From the NCBI RefSeq assembly GCF_000758725.1, contig NZ_CP009428.1, forward strand, positions 1,178,001 through 1,242,000: a stretch of 64,000 nucleotides of DNA, given 5' to 3'. Shown here in pieces: positions 17,124-26,049 of this stretch. This stretch comes from Paenibacillus odorifer. Lineage in GTDB: Bacteria; Bacillota; Bacilli; Paenibacillales; Paenibacillaceae. The first letter of the stretch is position 1. Every line of letters begins with the position of its first letter. The notes below the pieces were generated by a model, which saw only the letters and a list, made by a program, of their open reading frames with translations, made no database searches and was not told where the DNA came from. The translations under genes were made by a program, and so were the position numbers.

Positions 17124-18354
17124 AGGCTCCCGGTGTGTGAAACTTGTGGGGTACTTGCTTGCGTCCCTTCATCAAGAAAAGGCAGAGCAGGGCAACCGCC
17201 ATACTAATCGCTGCTACATAGAACAGGATGGAGTAATCAAAAATATCAATCATTAGCCCCAGCAAAGGAGGCGAGCTGATCGCTGCCAGTGAAGAGACCA
17301 AATAATACATCCCTGTTCGAGTACCAATACTTTCCTCAGTCCCCGTAGCAACAACATAAGGATAAGAGTTGATGTTGATACAAGCCCAGAAGATTCCTCC
17401 TGTCAGGAGCAACGCTCGAAGCACCAGCAGGTCCTGTGCAAACCCAACAAGCGCAAAGACCGTCATCAGGCCACATACGCCGACGATAATGATCTTCTTT
17501 TTCCCGAATCGCCCACCCAGCCAACCGCTCGGAATAGCGAACAGCACAAAGGCAAGGGAGAAAAAGGTAAGGGAGAAGGAGGCTGCTTGTTCACTGAGGC
17601 CCAGATGGTTTTTACCATACAACGTGAATAAGGTTTCGACCCCTTGATAAGCTACAAACCAGAAGAAAATCGCTGCCAGTAGAAATACTGTAGTACGATC
17701 CAGCTGGCCGCGAAAGGAGACTCTGGAAGGCTTAACTATCGTCGCAGAAGGGCTCCCCGCTGTATCGGATAGAAGCGTAGGGCTTATATTCACACCATCC
17801 CGTTTTTCTTTGATGAAGCGCGATACGATAAACAGACATAACAGGGTAATCAGTCCAGCAACGAGAAACGGCAGCGCAGGATTTGATTTATAGAGGATCG
17901 AACCCACGCCGAAAGCCAGAATTGATCCGAATCCACCCATGAAATTAATTAGTCCGTTAGCCTTTGTACGCTGCTCTTCAGGTGTTATGTCGGGCATGAG
18001 AGCGACGGTAGGGGAACGGTATAAACTCATGGCTAAATTCATCAGCATCATAAATAAAAGCAGTGTAAATAGTCCGGTATGAAACGGAATCAGCATAGTC
18101 AGCACGGCAGCGAAGGGCATACCGATCATAAGATAAGGCATTCTGCGTCCAAAACGCGAGGTCGTGCGGTCACTCCGATTGCCGATCCAAGGCTGCAAGA
18201 ATAAGGCGAAGTAATTATCAATCGTCATCATGAAGCTGATTAGGGCTACACTATGTACATATTTTTCGAGGAAAAAAGGTACAAATGCGTTATACAGACT
18301 CCATGTAATGCTGATGCTGAAAAAGCCGAATCCGAGCAGCCAGACTTTTTTCAC
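17122..18354 (-). CDS. MFS transporter, SLC45/GPH-like
   Basis: This 410-residue membrane protein has twelve apparent helices in two halves joined by a hydrophilic loop (KEKRDGVNISPT region). The first half carries the loop motif GNRSDRTTSRFGRRMPY, typical of SLC45- and GPH-like sugar transporters. I start at GTG 18354 (VKKVWLLGFG), which has AAGGGAG seven bases upstream, four bases after the stop of the preceding phosphodiesterase gene. The frame itself runs further upstream. Coupling to a glycerophosphodiesterase suggests import of a glycerophosphodiester or a related substrate, but this is inference. Confidence 0.82.
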   Translation of the reverse strand: MKKVWLLGFGFFSISITWSLYNAFVPFFLEKYVHSVALISFMMTIDNYFALFLQPWIGNRSDRTTSRFGRRMPYLMIGMPFAAVLTMLIPFHTGLFTLLLFMMLMNLAMSLYRSPTVALMPDITPEEQRTKANGLINFMGGFGSILAFGVGSILYKSNPALPFLVAGLITLLCLFIVSRFIKEKRDGVNISPTLLSDTAGSPSATIVKPSRVSFRGQLDRTTVFLLAAIFFWFVAYQGVETLFTLYGKNHLGLSEQAASFSLTFFSLAFVLFAIPSGWLGGRFGKKKIIIVGVCGLMTVFALVGFAQDLLVLRALLLTGGIFWACININSYPYVVATGTEESIGTRTGMYYLVSSLAAISSPPLLGLMIDIFDYSILFYVAAISMAVALLCLFLMKGRKQVPHKFHTPGA

Positions 18355-18358
18355 ACCA

Positions 18359-19096
18359 TCACACTCCCTTGTCAGCCAGAAGTCCAGCCAACAGGTCTGG
18401 ATGATCGGTAATAATGCCTGATACACCAGCTTCAATTAAATATTTCATCCGCTCGGGATCGTTAACGGTCCAAGGATGGTAGGCGACGCCATGCTTTGCA
18501 GCTTCTTCGACGAATTCAGGCAGTACCGCAAAATGATACGCATGCAACGCGGTCGCTCCAAGCGTAGCTGCATAATCCCAAGGACGATACAGACCTTCCC
18601 CGTAGAGAATTCCTGTTCTGATCTCCGGTGCCAGCGACTGACAGTAAGCTAGTGAATAATGGTTGAAGCTCGAAAAAATGACGCGATCGCTCATCTTGAA
18701 ATCCCGTACGGCCGCGATCACTTTTTCCTCCATGCCCGGATATAAAAAAGTGCCATTTTTAAGCTCGATATTTAGTATGGTATCTCTACCTTGCAGCAGA
18801 TCTAATAAATCCTCCAGCAATGGAAGGCGCTCATCTTTGAATTCAGGTCCGAACCATGAGCCTGCGTCCACTTCCAGCAATTCTGCGAGTGAATGATCCT
18901 TCACATAGCCGGTTCCGCTTGTCGTGCGGTTTAGAGTTTCATCATGAATGAGGACTAGGCCGCCATCCTTGGTCATTTGTACATCAGTTTCTATTCCAGT
19001 TGCACCCAGCTCAAGACCTTTGCGGAATGCTGCCATAGTATTTTCTGGACACACTGCCGACGCTCCACGATGCGCAAAATTAATGATGTTGTTCAT
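18359..19096 (-). CDS. Glycerophosphodiester phosphodiesterase
   Basis: This 245-residue TIM-barrel enzyme of the GDPD family has the catalytic histidines and acids in NFAHRGASAVCPENT, GIETDVQMTKDGGLVLIHDE and LNIELKNG. It should hydrolyse glycerophosphodiesters to glycerol-3-phosphate and an alcohol. No signal peptide is present, so it acts in the cytoplasm. That fits an operon with the downstream MFS transporter, whose start lies four bases after this stop. GGAGGG precedes the ATG by nine bases. Confidence 0.92.
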   Translation of the reverse strand: MNNIINFAHRGASAVCPENTMAAFRKGLELGATGIETDVQMTKDGGLVLIHDETLNRTTSGTGYVKDHSLAELLEVDAGSWFGPEFKDERLPLLEDLLDLLQGRDTILNIELKNGTFLYPGMEEKVIAAVRDFKMSDRVIFSSFNHYSLAYCQSLAPEIRTGILYGEGLYRPWDYAATLGATALHAYHFAVLPEFVEEAAKHGVAYHPWTVNDPERMKYLIEAGVSGIITDHPDLLAGLLADKGV

Positions 19097-19198
19097 AAGT
19101 TATTGTCCCTCCAACTTTAGTGTTTGCTATGCCCCTATAGATGGGGGCTACTTGTCATATTCCACAGAGAGTAAAGAAACCCTGTCTGGAATTTTAAT

Positions 19199-20065
19199 TC
19201 AGTTGTTCATAGCGCCATAAGGGATTCGTTCCAAAAGTCCAGCTTCATAGATGCTCCGCAGCTTCAGCTCGGGCATATGAATATAACCGATATAACAATC
19301 GCATACCTTCATGCGGCAGCTTCTAACCGCAGAGAGACCTTCGAGCCCATCACGGTAAAGATTGCCTATGACACCTCTGTCCTTATAGCAGCGTTTCACA
19401 AGCCCAGCGCCCTGTACATAAAAAACATCTTTTCCTGCATTGCAGGCTTGGCCAAGGCTTTCATAATCCATAGCATTTACAGAAAAATGTGGATCAATCT
19501 CGCTAAGGAAGGCAAAATCCTCAGCTGTATAATAATCCGGTTTATCTTTGTAAGCATTGACCCATAAGTACACGTTCTCTGGTAATGCAGAGCGAAGTGA
19601 AGCTATAGCTGAAAAAGCGCTGCGTATTCCAACGCTTCCCACACTAAACGGAACGTCGTTCTCGTATAAAGTCATACATTGCGCCAGAAATTTATCCTCC
19701 CGCACTTGTCCGGGGTGGTAGGTGGCCCAAAAGGCCACTTTTTTACGATTCAGCTGGGAGATGAAATCCAGGTTGGCAGAAAGGTTGGTCTGAATCGCTA
19801 CCTTCTCTACATGGTCCATATTGGAGAGCGCAATCATTGCTTCTTTGTACCAGCGATGAATCAGCCCTTCGCCATAGGGATTAAAAAATATAGAAAGCCG
19901 ATGACCTGCCGCACCTTGCTCAGACGCCCATGCTACAAAGGCCTCCAACCCCTGGCGGTCCTTGGCGAGCGTAGCTGCGCTGTCTCTTGTTTTGCCAAAA
20001 GGACAATAGGGGCAATCATAGTTGCAGGACGTGAGGGAGCCGCGGTAGTAGAGGACCGCATTCAT
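19199..20065 (-). CDS. STM4011-family radical SAM protein
   Basis: This 288-residue radical SAM enzyme has the cluster motif CNYDCPYC (C-x3-C-x2-C) near residue 14. The C-terminal part carries extra cysteines (VKRCYKDRG, GNLYRDGL, then SCRMKVCDCYIGY) in a SPASM/twitch-like arrangement, suggesting at least one auxiliary iron-sulphur cluster. The start is ATG 20065, whose ATGA overlaps the stop of the STM4012-family gene. The family is named after the Salmonella locus STM4011 and to my knowledge has no established function. It is the last gene of the five-gene operon. Twitch/SPASM enzymes often modify peptides, but the substrate here is unknown. Confidence 0.85.
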   Translation of the reverse strand: MNAVLYYRGSLTSCNYDCPYCPFGKTRDSAATLAKDRQGLEAFVAWASEQGAAGHRLSIFFNPYGEGLIHRWYKEAMIALSNMDHVEKVAIQTNLSANLDFISQLNRKKVAFWATYHPGQVREDKFLAQCMTLYENDVPFSVGSVGIRSAFSAIASLRSALPENVYLWVNAYKDKPDYYTAEDFAFLSEIDPHFSVNAMDYESLGQACNAGKDVFYVQGAGLVKRCYKDRGVIGNLYRDGLEGLSAVRSCRMKVCDCYIGYIHMPELKLRSIYEAGLLERIPYGAMNN

Positions 20066-21411
20066 GGCAATACGAACCTTTCCATCTGCTCTCGGATCTC
20101 CCCAGAAATAAACCAATCCCCAATCGAATCAGAGTAACCCATCCCTTCGGTGGTAAGACGCAGGATGCCATCTCCCTCCTGCCCAAGACCGGAATGAAGC
20201 AGGTTGGACAGCTCAGGATAATCACTCCAGAGTGATTGATCGAAACGCTGGCTGTAATCTTCAAGCTTCAGCCCTTCGCTATGTAGAATCGCCTTCAGAA
20301 TAAAGCGGCGTTTCTGTTCTTCAAGACTCAGCACAATTCCGTAATCCGCAGTATCGTAACGATCCGTCGCAATGTAATCAGCAATAATGCTCTCGGTTGC
20401 TTTACGGCTTACCCCATAACGGGAAGCGTAATGCACATGGCGGGTGTAGGATCTGGCTCCGCAGCCCAAGCCGACCATTCCTTCTTCTTGGCAGCTATAA
20501 TCGAGAATGGGTTTAGCTGTTCCTGCGTCTTCCTTGGCGAAACGACGCATGGAGTATTGGCGATATCCTCTCGCTCTAAGCAGCTGCCCAGCGGCTTTGT
20601 AGCAATCTAGGCGAATATCGTCCTGACGCTGGATATCACCAGGCTTCACAATCGTATGCTCTCGGGTGTAGAGCGGATAGATGAAAATTTCCTCTGGCTC
20701 AAAGCTGATCGCTTGATTGAGCGAATATAGCCAAGAGTCGACCGTCTGCCCCGGAAGCCCGTAGATCAGATCTAAATTTAATATGGGAAAATCATATTTC
20801 CCCAGCAGCTCTAGTGCCCGATACACCTCATCCGGATTTTGTGGGCGATAGATGGCCGCCGATTCAGCAGCGACAAAACTTTGGATGCCCATGCTGACCC
20901 GATCCACCGTATATTCTTTTAGAATATTCAACTTCTCTTCGGTAATCGTCTCCGGTGAAGTTTCCACTGAGATGGAGGCTGTATTTGTATCCAGTCCCAT
21001 CGTATCAACGGCAATGTGGAACAAGCGGCGGAGCTGATCTGCTGCCAGCAGGGTGGGAGTTCCGCCGCCGATCGCAAAGCGCGCATAAGGTTTATGTCTG
21101 GTGAATTCCGCCCATTGCTTTGCTTGGCGTTCCAGTGCATCCACGTATGTGGCATGAACATTTGCGCGTTTATCAGGCAGGGTAAATAGGTTGCAGAATC
21201 CGCAGCGTGCGCCACAAAACGGAATATGCATATATAGAAAGAAAGATTCCGCAGGCTCATCACGCCAGAGTGTTTCTAGCGGCATCGGAGGCTGCAAATC
21301 CCTGTAAGCCGTTTTGTGTGGATAGGAATACAGATAAGAACGGTAAGGGTGGGCAGTAATGCTGTTTTTCCACTTATGAAGCTCTTCTAAAGAGAAGGAC
21401 GATAACGTCAT
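20062..21411 (-). CDS. STM4012-family radical SAM protein (HemN-like)
   Basis: This 449-residue protein resembles HemN/HemW coproporphyrinogen-oxidase-like enzymes. It has the N-terminal signature MHIPFCGARCGFCNLF with the C-x3-C-x2-C cluster motif, the GGTPTLL glycine motif, the SVETSPETIT strand and the VDRVSMGIQSF and LDLIYGLPGQT segments. The C-terminal region includes a HemN_C-like winged domain (LEEQKRRFILKAIL). I start at ATG 21411 (MTLSSFSLEELHK) with GGAG seven bases upstream. HemN-like proteins include SAM-dependent methyltransferases and heme chaperones. This subfamily is specific to the STM401x cluster, and its substrate is unknown. Confidence 0.87.
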   Translation of the reverse strand: MTLSSFSLEELHKWKNSITAHPYRSYLYSYPHKTAYRDLQPPMPLETLWRDEPAESFFLYMHIPFCGARCGFCNLFTLPDKRANVHATYVDALERQAKQWAEFTRHKPYARFAIGGGTPTLLAADQLRRLFHIAVDTMGLDTNTASISVETSPETITEEKLNILKEYTVDRVSMGIQSFVAAESAAIYRPQNPDEVYRALELLGKYDFPILNLDLIYGLPGQTVDSWLYSLNQAISFEPEEIFIYPLYTREHTIVKPGDIQRQDDIRLDCYKAAGQLLRARGYRQYSMRRFAKEDAGTAKPILDYSCQEEGMVGLGCGARSYTRHVHYASRYGVSRKATESIIADYIATDRYDTADYGIVLSLEEQKRRFILKAILHSEGLKLEDYSQRFDQSLWSDYPELSNLLHSGLGQEGDGILRLTTEGMGYSDSIGDWFISGEIREQMERFVLP

Positions 21412-21443
21412 ATCAGTTCTCCATCCTTTCCTTGGTATAAATA

Positions 21444-22226
21444 TTATAAAATAAACTCCCGATAAGGGACGTTCCATACCGTCTCGTGGGCTAGGCGATG
21501 CCCCTGATAGCCATCTTCCCCATAAGCGGTTCCATGATCTGAAAAAGCCAGGCAGAAGACCGGATTGCCGCGTTCCCGGAACGCATCGAACAACCGGCCC
21601 AGTTCACCGTCCACATAACGAAGAGCGGCGCGCTGGCTGTCTACGGAGTCTTTTTTAGCACCAGGTACAAAATAATGATTTGGTCCGTGAATGGCAGAGA
21701 CGTTGAGGAACATAAACAATCTTTGCTCGCTAGGAGTATCCTTTAGCAGCTTCAAGGCATGGTTCACCTGATGCTCTGTGGAACGCGGATTGGTCACACC
21801 GAAGGTCATCCGCCAGTAGCTTTGCTGGAAATAGCTTGGCAACACACGAGCGAGTGGATTTTTTTTGGTGAAAAAAATAACACCTCCAATACAAACCGTA
21901 CGATAGCCCTCAGCAGCAAGTCCTGACACGATATCCGGCGTATCGAACAGCCATGTATGGGGATGCGTCTTCATTCCGGTGTTTCGGGAATGGAACATGC
22001 GGATATGCTCGGTTTTATCCGTTGTGGCTGGAGTTGGCAAGAAGCCGCCGAAAAAAGCGTGATGGGCCGCATAAGTAAAGCTGCCGGGAGTATGTCTTTT
22101 CTCCCAGGGTCCCGTTCCGCACAGGTTCGGGCAGTTCGCTTCCTCCATAGTAGCTGCATCGTATCGAAGGGTATCGAGTGTGATCATTAGAATGTCATGG
22201 GTGCCAACGATAGTGTTCATATCCAT
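21444..22226 (-). CDS. STM4013-family alkaline-phosphatase-superfamily hydrolase
   Basis: This 260-residue protein is sulfatase/alkaline-phosphatase-like. It has an N-terminal metal-binding strand (LMITLDTLRYD), a central HTPGSFTYAAHHAFFGG where sulfatases carry their formylglycine cysteine, and a C-terminal metal cluster SDHGTAYGEDGYQGHRLAH. No C-x-P-x-R sulfatase motif exists, so threonine or serine near FTYAAHH is the probable nucleophile, as in phosphatases and phosphomutases. It should hydrolyse or transfer a phosphoryl- or sulfuryl-type ester. ATG 22226 overlaps the preceding stop as TAATG, with AAGGAAGG upstream; an ATG two codons later is the alternative. Confidence 0.83.
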   Translation of the reverse strand: MDMNTIVGTHDILMITLDTLRYDAATMEEANCPNLCGTGPWEKRHTPGSFTYAAHHAFFGGFLPTPATTDKTEHIRMFHSRNTGMKTHPHTWLFDTPDIVSGLAAEGYRTVCIGGVIFFTKKNPLARVLPSYFQQSYWRMTFGVTNPRSTEHQVNHALKLLKDTPSEQRLFMFLNVSAIHGPNHYFVPGAKKDSVDSQRAALRYVDGELGRLFDAFRERGNPVFCLAFSDHGTAYGEDGYQGHRLAHETVWNVPYREFIL

Positions 22227-23515
22227 TAAGAGGATCCTTCCTTTATAAGCGGTGTTGAGGGATGAGTAATATAGTCTCTGGCGGTCAATACCTTCATTTC
22301 CCATTCGTAGGTGCTGCAGCCACGGTATTTCACATCGTACAGCAAATCGCCAAAAGGATTAACATCGGCGACAAAACACTGCTGCGATCCTCCAGATATC
22401 AGCACGTCTATCCCGGCAACTCCAGAACGGGGAAATGCCGCCAGCGCTTGCAACGCGGTATTTCGTACCTGCTCCTGTATGAATTCTGATAGACCGGCTT
22501 CCGAAGGAGACATCCGCTGGCTGCGTAAATGCAGATTCGTAATTGGGGTGGAACTTACACGAGCAATTGCATGACAGGCTTCGCGGAGAACCACGAGCTG
22601 GCGGATATCGAAGGCTTTGCCGTTATGGCCGATCTTAGGAATCCATTGCTCGGCATAACCACCATGTCGATAAATCCAGTTAATAATGCCGGAGATCGTA
22701 GCGGTATCTGTGTACCGCCGCAGTTTACCGGAATTATAGTAAATGGGTGGTCGGGTGATATAATTCTCGACCCCCACTGTAGTTAAGGCAACTTCGGCAC
22801 CTGTAACGGGATGGAGCTGATAGGCGATCACCCCGGAAGCGGCAGAGCCGAAGGCTAGCTTGATGAATACCCGGTGCATTCGCCGGGATATCATCATCTC
22901 ACGGAGAGAGGCATAGTCCGTAGGCTGCTGTTCCACGCCTAATGGACGAGGAATAGTGATGCCTGCCTCACTTAGAATCTGTTGTGTCCGACGTTTATCG
23001 GTCATGGCCGCAATGTCTGCGGGGTCATTTAACCATAGCGAACCTGAACAAACCTCTTTGGCTTCGCGCTGTAGTCTAGCCAGCATGCGGCAATAACCGC
23101 GGAACCATTGCGAAGGATGATGCAGGACACCCTGCATCTCCTTCAATTGATGAGCTACCTTCACACGGAGTGGGCGCGGATCAGGTCTTTCAGCGTAGGG
23201 ATGCAGCGAATCGTCAACATCAACGGCATCAGGTGCGCCAAGAGCGATTAAGGCACGTTCTACTTCAAAGCTGCTTCCAGGCGATTCCAATCTCAGCAGC
23301 GGGGGAGCCGCACTGAGATCTATTCCGTTATAAACAGCCGGCTGGCTGGATAACTGCTGCTTCTGCACTTCCAGCAGATCACCTAACGATTGACCTTGCA
23401 GGAACTCAGCATACGATAAAATGATGGCGGGTGGCATTCCGAGATCGGAACGCGCTTGCTGAATGCCGCTAGTTCGTTTATCTCCGGGAATACCAATAAC
23501 GATCATTGGCCGCAT
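22226..23515 (-). CDS. STM4014-family ATP-grasp-like protein
   Basis: This protein of about 429 residues shows traces of the ATP-grasp fold: RVFIKLAFGSAASGVIAYQ for the nucleotide-binding lysine strand, DIRQLVVLRE in the middle, and CFVADVNPFGDLLYD for the metal-binding acid and asparagine. Such enzymes join a carboxylate to an amine or thiol with ATP. It begins MRPMIVIGIPGDKRTSG, but the start is not settled: ATG 23515 lies seven bases after the STM4015 stop without a clear site, while ATG 23563 inside that gene has AGGAAAG. It sits second in the operon, coupled to the hydrolase by TAATG. Confidence 0.78.
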   Translation of the reverse strand: MRPMIVIGIPGDKRTSGIQQARSDLGMPPAIILSYAEFLQGQSLGDLLEVQKQQLSSQPAVYNGIDLSAAPPLLRLESPGSSFEVERALIALGAPDAVDVDDSLHPYAERPDPRPLRVKVAHQLKEMQGVLHHPSQWFRGYCRMLARLQREAKEVCSGSLWLNDPADIAAMTDKRRTQQILSEAGITIPRPLGVEQQPTDYASLREMMISRRMHRVFIKLAFGSAASGVIAYQLHPVTGAEVALTTVGVENYITRPPIYYNSGKLRRYTDTATISGIINWIYRHGGYAEQWIPKIGHNGKAFDIRQLVVLREACHAIARVSSTPITNLHLRSQRMSPSEAGLSEFIQEQVRNTALQALAAFPRSGVAGIDVLISGGSQQCFVADVNPFGDLLYDVKYRGCSTYEWEMKVLTARDYITHPSTPLIKEGSS

Positions 23516-23522
23516 GAGGGGC

Positions 23523-24368
23523 TCATTCTGTGATGGAAGGATAACGCCAGTCTTCCTCATCATCGCTTTCCTGCTTGTCGCTGACATCGACAGGCAATCC
23601 ACTCTTTTGCCAGCGGCTGATCATCTCGTCAGACATATAATGATGGCTTAGGTTCAATGCCTTTAGTCCCTTGATTCTCTCGCTGGCTAGAAGCAACTCA
23701 GCCCCCTCGTCGCTGAGGGTACCTAGAGACAGATCTAGCGTATCCAACTGATCCAGAATTGGAGCATTTGCTACTGCACCGGCGATTTCATCTTGTATTT
23801 CGCTATTTTTTAATCCCAGATAGGTAAGTTTAGGGAACTTTCCTACTTCTAAAAGAGGTAGAATATCTGCGAGGCTTCCGTCAAAGCCGTAGTTATCTAC
23901 GCCAAGATATAGTTCCAGCTTACGCAAATTCGGCAATTGGCTGGCTGCAATATTTTCAAGCACGGTTTTACTCAAGCCACCAGTGATAATAATTAGCTTT
24001 TCTAACTTGTCATGTTTTAGCTCTGAGAGGCTTAGCTCATTTCCACCTTGAATGGTGAGTGATTGTAATTCTGGAAAGGCAGGCAACAGCGGTGATAGAT
24101 CGCTTTGGGTAATCCAAGAAATCTCGCACTCCTCATAACCCATCTCACCAATAAAAAGCTTGCGTAAAGCAGGGAAGCTTGCACTATGCGTAACCAGCGC
24201 ATCCACAACCTCATCGGAGCTATTCTCGTAGGCTTGCCCCCAATCACCAATAATTAGGCTGGTTAGTGACGCACTTTCAGCGCTGCTGCTTAACTTCTCA
24301 ATTGCTTTGCCAATTCTTTGACCTTCTTCGAATTCGTCGTATCCGATGCTAAGCTTTACTTCCGTCAT
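23523..24368 (-). CDS. STM4015-family leucine-rich repeat protein
   Basis: This 281-residue protein has no signal peptide or membrane helix. After an N-terminal segment (SLIIGDWGQAYENSS) come leucine-rich repeats such as FPALRKLFIG, FPELQSLTIQGG, LPNLRKLELYLG, FPKLTYLGLKNS, LDTLDLSLG and LKALNLSHHYMS, spaced about 24-30 residues apart as in bacterial and ribonuclease-inhibitor-like solenoids. The C terminus is acidic (KQESDDEEDW). As the first gene of the operon it probably provides a protein-binding scaffold or adaptor for the enzymes behind it. I know of no experimentally defined function for the family. Confidence 0.83.
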   Translation of the reverse strand: MTEVKLSIGYDEFEEGQRIGKAIEKLSSSAESASLTSLIIGDWGQAYENSSDEVVDALVTHSASFPALRKLFIGEMGYEECEISWITQSDLSPLLPAFPELQSLTIQGGNELSLSELKHDKLEKLIIITGGLSKTVLENIAASQLPNLRKLELYLGVDNYGFDGSLADILPLLEVGKFPKLTYLGLKNSEIQDEIAGAVANAPILDQLDTLDLSLGTLSDEGAELLLASERIKGLKALNLSHHYMSDEMISRWQKSGLPVDVSDKQESDDEEDWRYPSITE

Positions 24369-24444
24369 GGGTGTTCCCTCCCGGAAAAATTTAACTTCGA
24401 AAATACCCTATCATCTGTAGCCGAGGGAGTCAAATAGCTGAATA

Positions 24445-24456
24445 TAACTATAGTTA
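24445..24456. promoter_or_regulatory. 12-bp perfect palindrome in divergent promoter region
   Basis: TAACTATAGTTA lies in the 169-bp gap between the divergent STM4015-family and amidase genes. It is a possible operator for one or both; no regulator gene is adjacent. TTTATACTAGA nearer the amidase may contain its -10 element. Confidence 0.35.
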
Positions 24457-24537
24457 AACTCTCCATATTATTGAGGTGAAATTTTGTGGTAGGTTTATAC
24501 TAGAGGCATTTTTATTTTTTTGGAAGGAGTTATTCGT

Positions 24538-26013
24538 ATGAAGAATAAACTTCAGGAATGGATTATTGAGACGGATATAATTAAAATGCAAGAGGCTCTG
24601 GAAGCAGGTTTAATCAACTCAGAGGATATAGTTCAAGTGTATTTGGAGCGGATCCATAAATACGATATAGACATAAACTCTATTTTAGAAATAAATCCAG
24701 AGGTTATACAAATCGCGCGAGCACTCGATAAAGAACGAGCAGAAAAAGGGAGCCGGGGGAGCCTGCACGGTATTCCTATTGTATTGAAGGATAATATAGA
24801 CACCGCGGATAAGATGCATACGAGTGCCGGTTCTGTAGCTTTAGCTGGATCAATTGCGGCAAAAGATTCATTTGTAGCGGCCAAGCTTCGATTGGCGGGG
24901 GCTATTTTACTTGGGAAGGCGAATATGTCGGAATGGTCTAATTTTATGTCTAGTACAATGCCTGCGGGATATAGCTCGCGGGGAGGGCTTGTACTGAATC
25001 CGTATGGACCTGGGACGGTATTTGTCAGTGGTTCCAGCTCTGGGCCTGCGGCAGCCGTAGCAGCGAATCTGGCAGCAGCAGCGATCGGAACGGAAACCGC
25101 AGGATCTATTATCGGTCCAGCCAGCCAACATGCTCTTGTCGGAATCAAACCTACGGTGGGATTAGTCAGCCGTACTGGAGTCATTCCCATTTCAGTAAGT
25201 CAGGATACCCCTGGGCCTATTGCTAGAACGGTTACAGATGCGGCAATTATTTTAGGGGCATTAACCGGAGTGGACGCCAACGATTCAGCAACATTTTCAA
25301 GCAAAAAATACGCTTATACAGACTATACTTCAAGTTTAGATAAAAGCTTTATACGACAAGCAAGAATAGGTATTCCACGGCATTATTATAAGCATTTAGA
25401 CACTGAGAGGCTTGCAATTATGGAAGCAGCTATCTTGACCTTGAAGAACGAAGGGGCTACCATTATAGATCCTGTCACAGTACATGTTGAACAACAGAAT
25501 TGGAATAATGATGTGATTTGTTATGAATTTAAAAAAGGGCTCAACCAGTATTTAGCACAAGTAGATGAATCCGTTCCGATTCACTCTTTGCAGGAATTGA
25601 TAGCCTATAATGAAAGACATGCTGAGATTGCCTTGCAATATGGACAAGACACTCTGACAAGATCAGAAGAAATAACATTAACTGAAGAGGTCTATGAAGA
25701 GAAGAGACAAGAATACAAGGAATTAGCGCTTGAGCAAGGAATAGATTATGTGTTGGAACAATATAGTTTAGACGCGTTATTGCTGCCTGGTGATGTAGAT
25801 GGCATGTATATTGCGGCACGCTTAGGTTATCCATTAGTTACCGTTCCGGCGGGATATGTATCTCAAGGCATTATTGATGCGGATGGGGATTCGACCAGGG
25901 GGCCTTTTGGTGTTGTTTTTTCCGGAAAAGCTTATAGCGAGCCTACGCTCATAGCCTTAGCATACGGGTTTGAACAAGCTACGTATCACCGGATTCCTCC
26001 TCAATTGGAGTAG
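24538..26013 (+). CDS. Amidase signature enzyme
   Basis: This 491-residue amidase (AS family, related to GatA but stand-alone) has the Ser-cisSer-Lys triad: lysine in IPIVLKDNID, cis-serine region VSGSSSGPAAAVAAN and nucleophile region GTETAGSIIGPAS. The glycine-rich core differs slightly from the consensus (GSSSGP, ETAGS). It should hydrolyse a linear or aryl amide. No GatB or GatC gene is present, which speaks against a tRNA amidotransferase. ATG 24538 (MKNKLQEW) has GGAAGGAG eight bases before it. A Nudix gene follows after a short gap, probably co-transcribed. Confidence 0.88.
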   Translation: MKNKLQEWIIETDIIKMQEALEAGLINSEDIVQVYLERIHKYDIDINSILEINPEVIQIARALDKERAEKGSRGSLHGIPIVLKDNIDTADKMHTSAGSVALAGSIAAKDSFVAAKLRLAGAILLGKANMSEWSNFMSSTMPAGYSSRGGLVLNPYGPGTVFVSGSSSGPAAAVAANLAAAAIGTETAGSIIGPASQHALVGIKPTVGLVSRTGVIPISVSQDTPGPIARTVTDAAIILGALTGVDANDSATFSSKKYAYTDYTSSLDKSFIRQARIGIPRHYYKHLDTERLAIMEAAILTLKNEGATIIDPVTVHVEQQNWNNDVICYEFKKGLNQYLAQVDESVPIHSLQELIAYNERHAEIALQYGQDTLTRSEEITLTEEVYEEKRQEYKELALEQGIDYVLEQYSLDALLLPGDVDGMYIAARLGYPLVTVPAGYVSQGIIDADGDSTRGPFGVVFSGKAYSEPTLIALAYGFEQATYHRIPPQLE

Positions 26014-26049
26014 AATTAGGCTAACTTAGAATAGAAGGAAGCGATCAGT

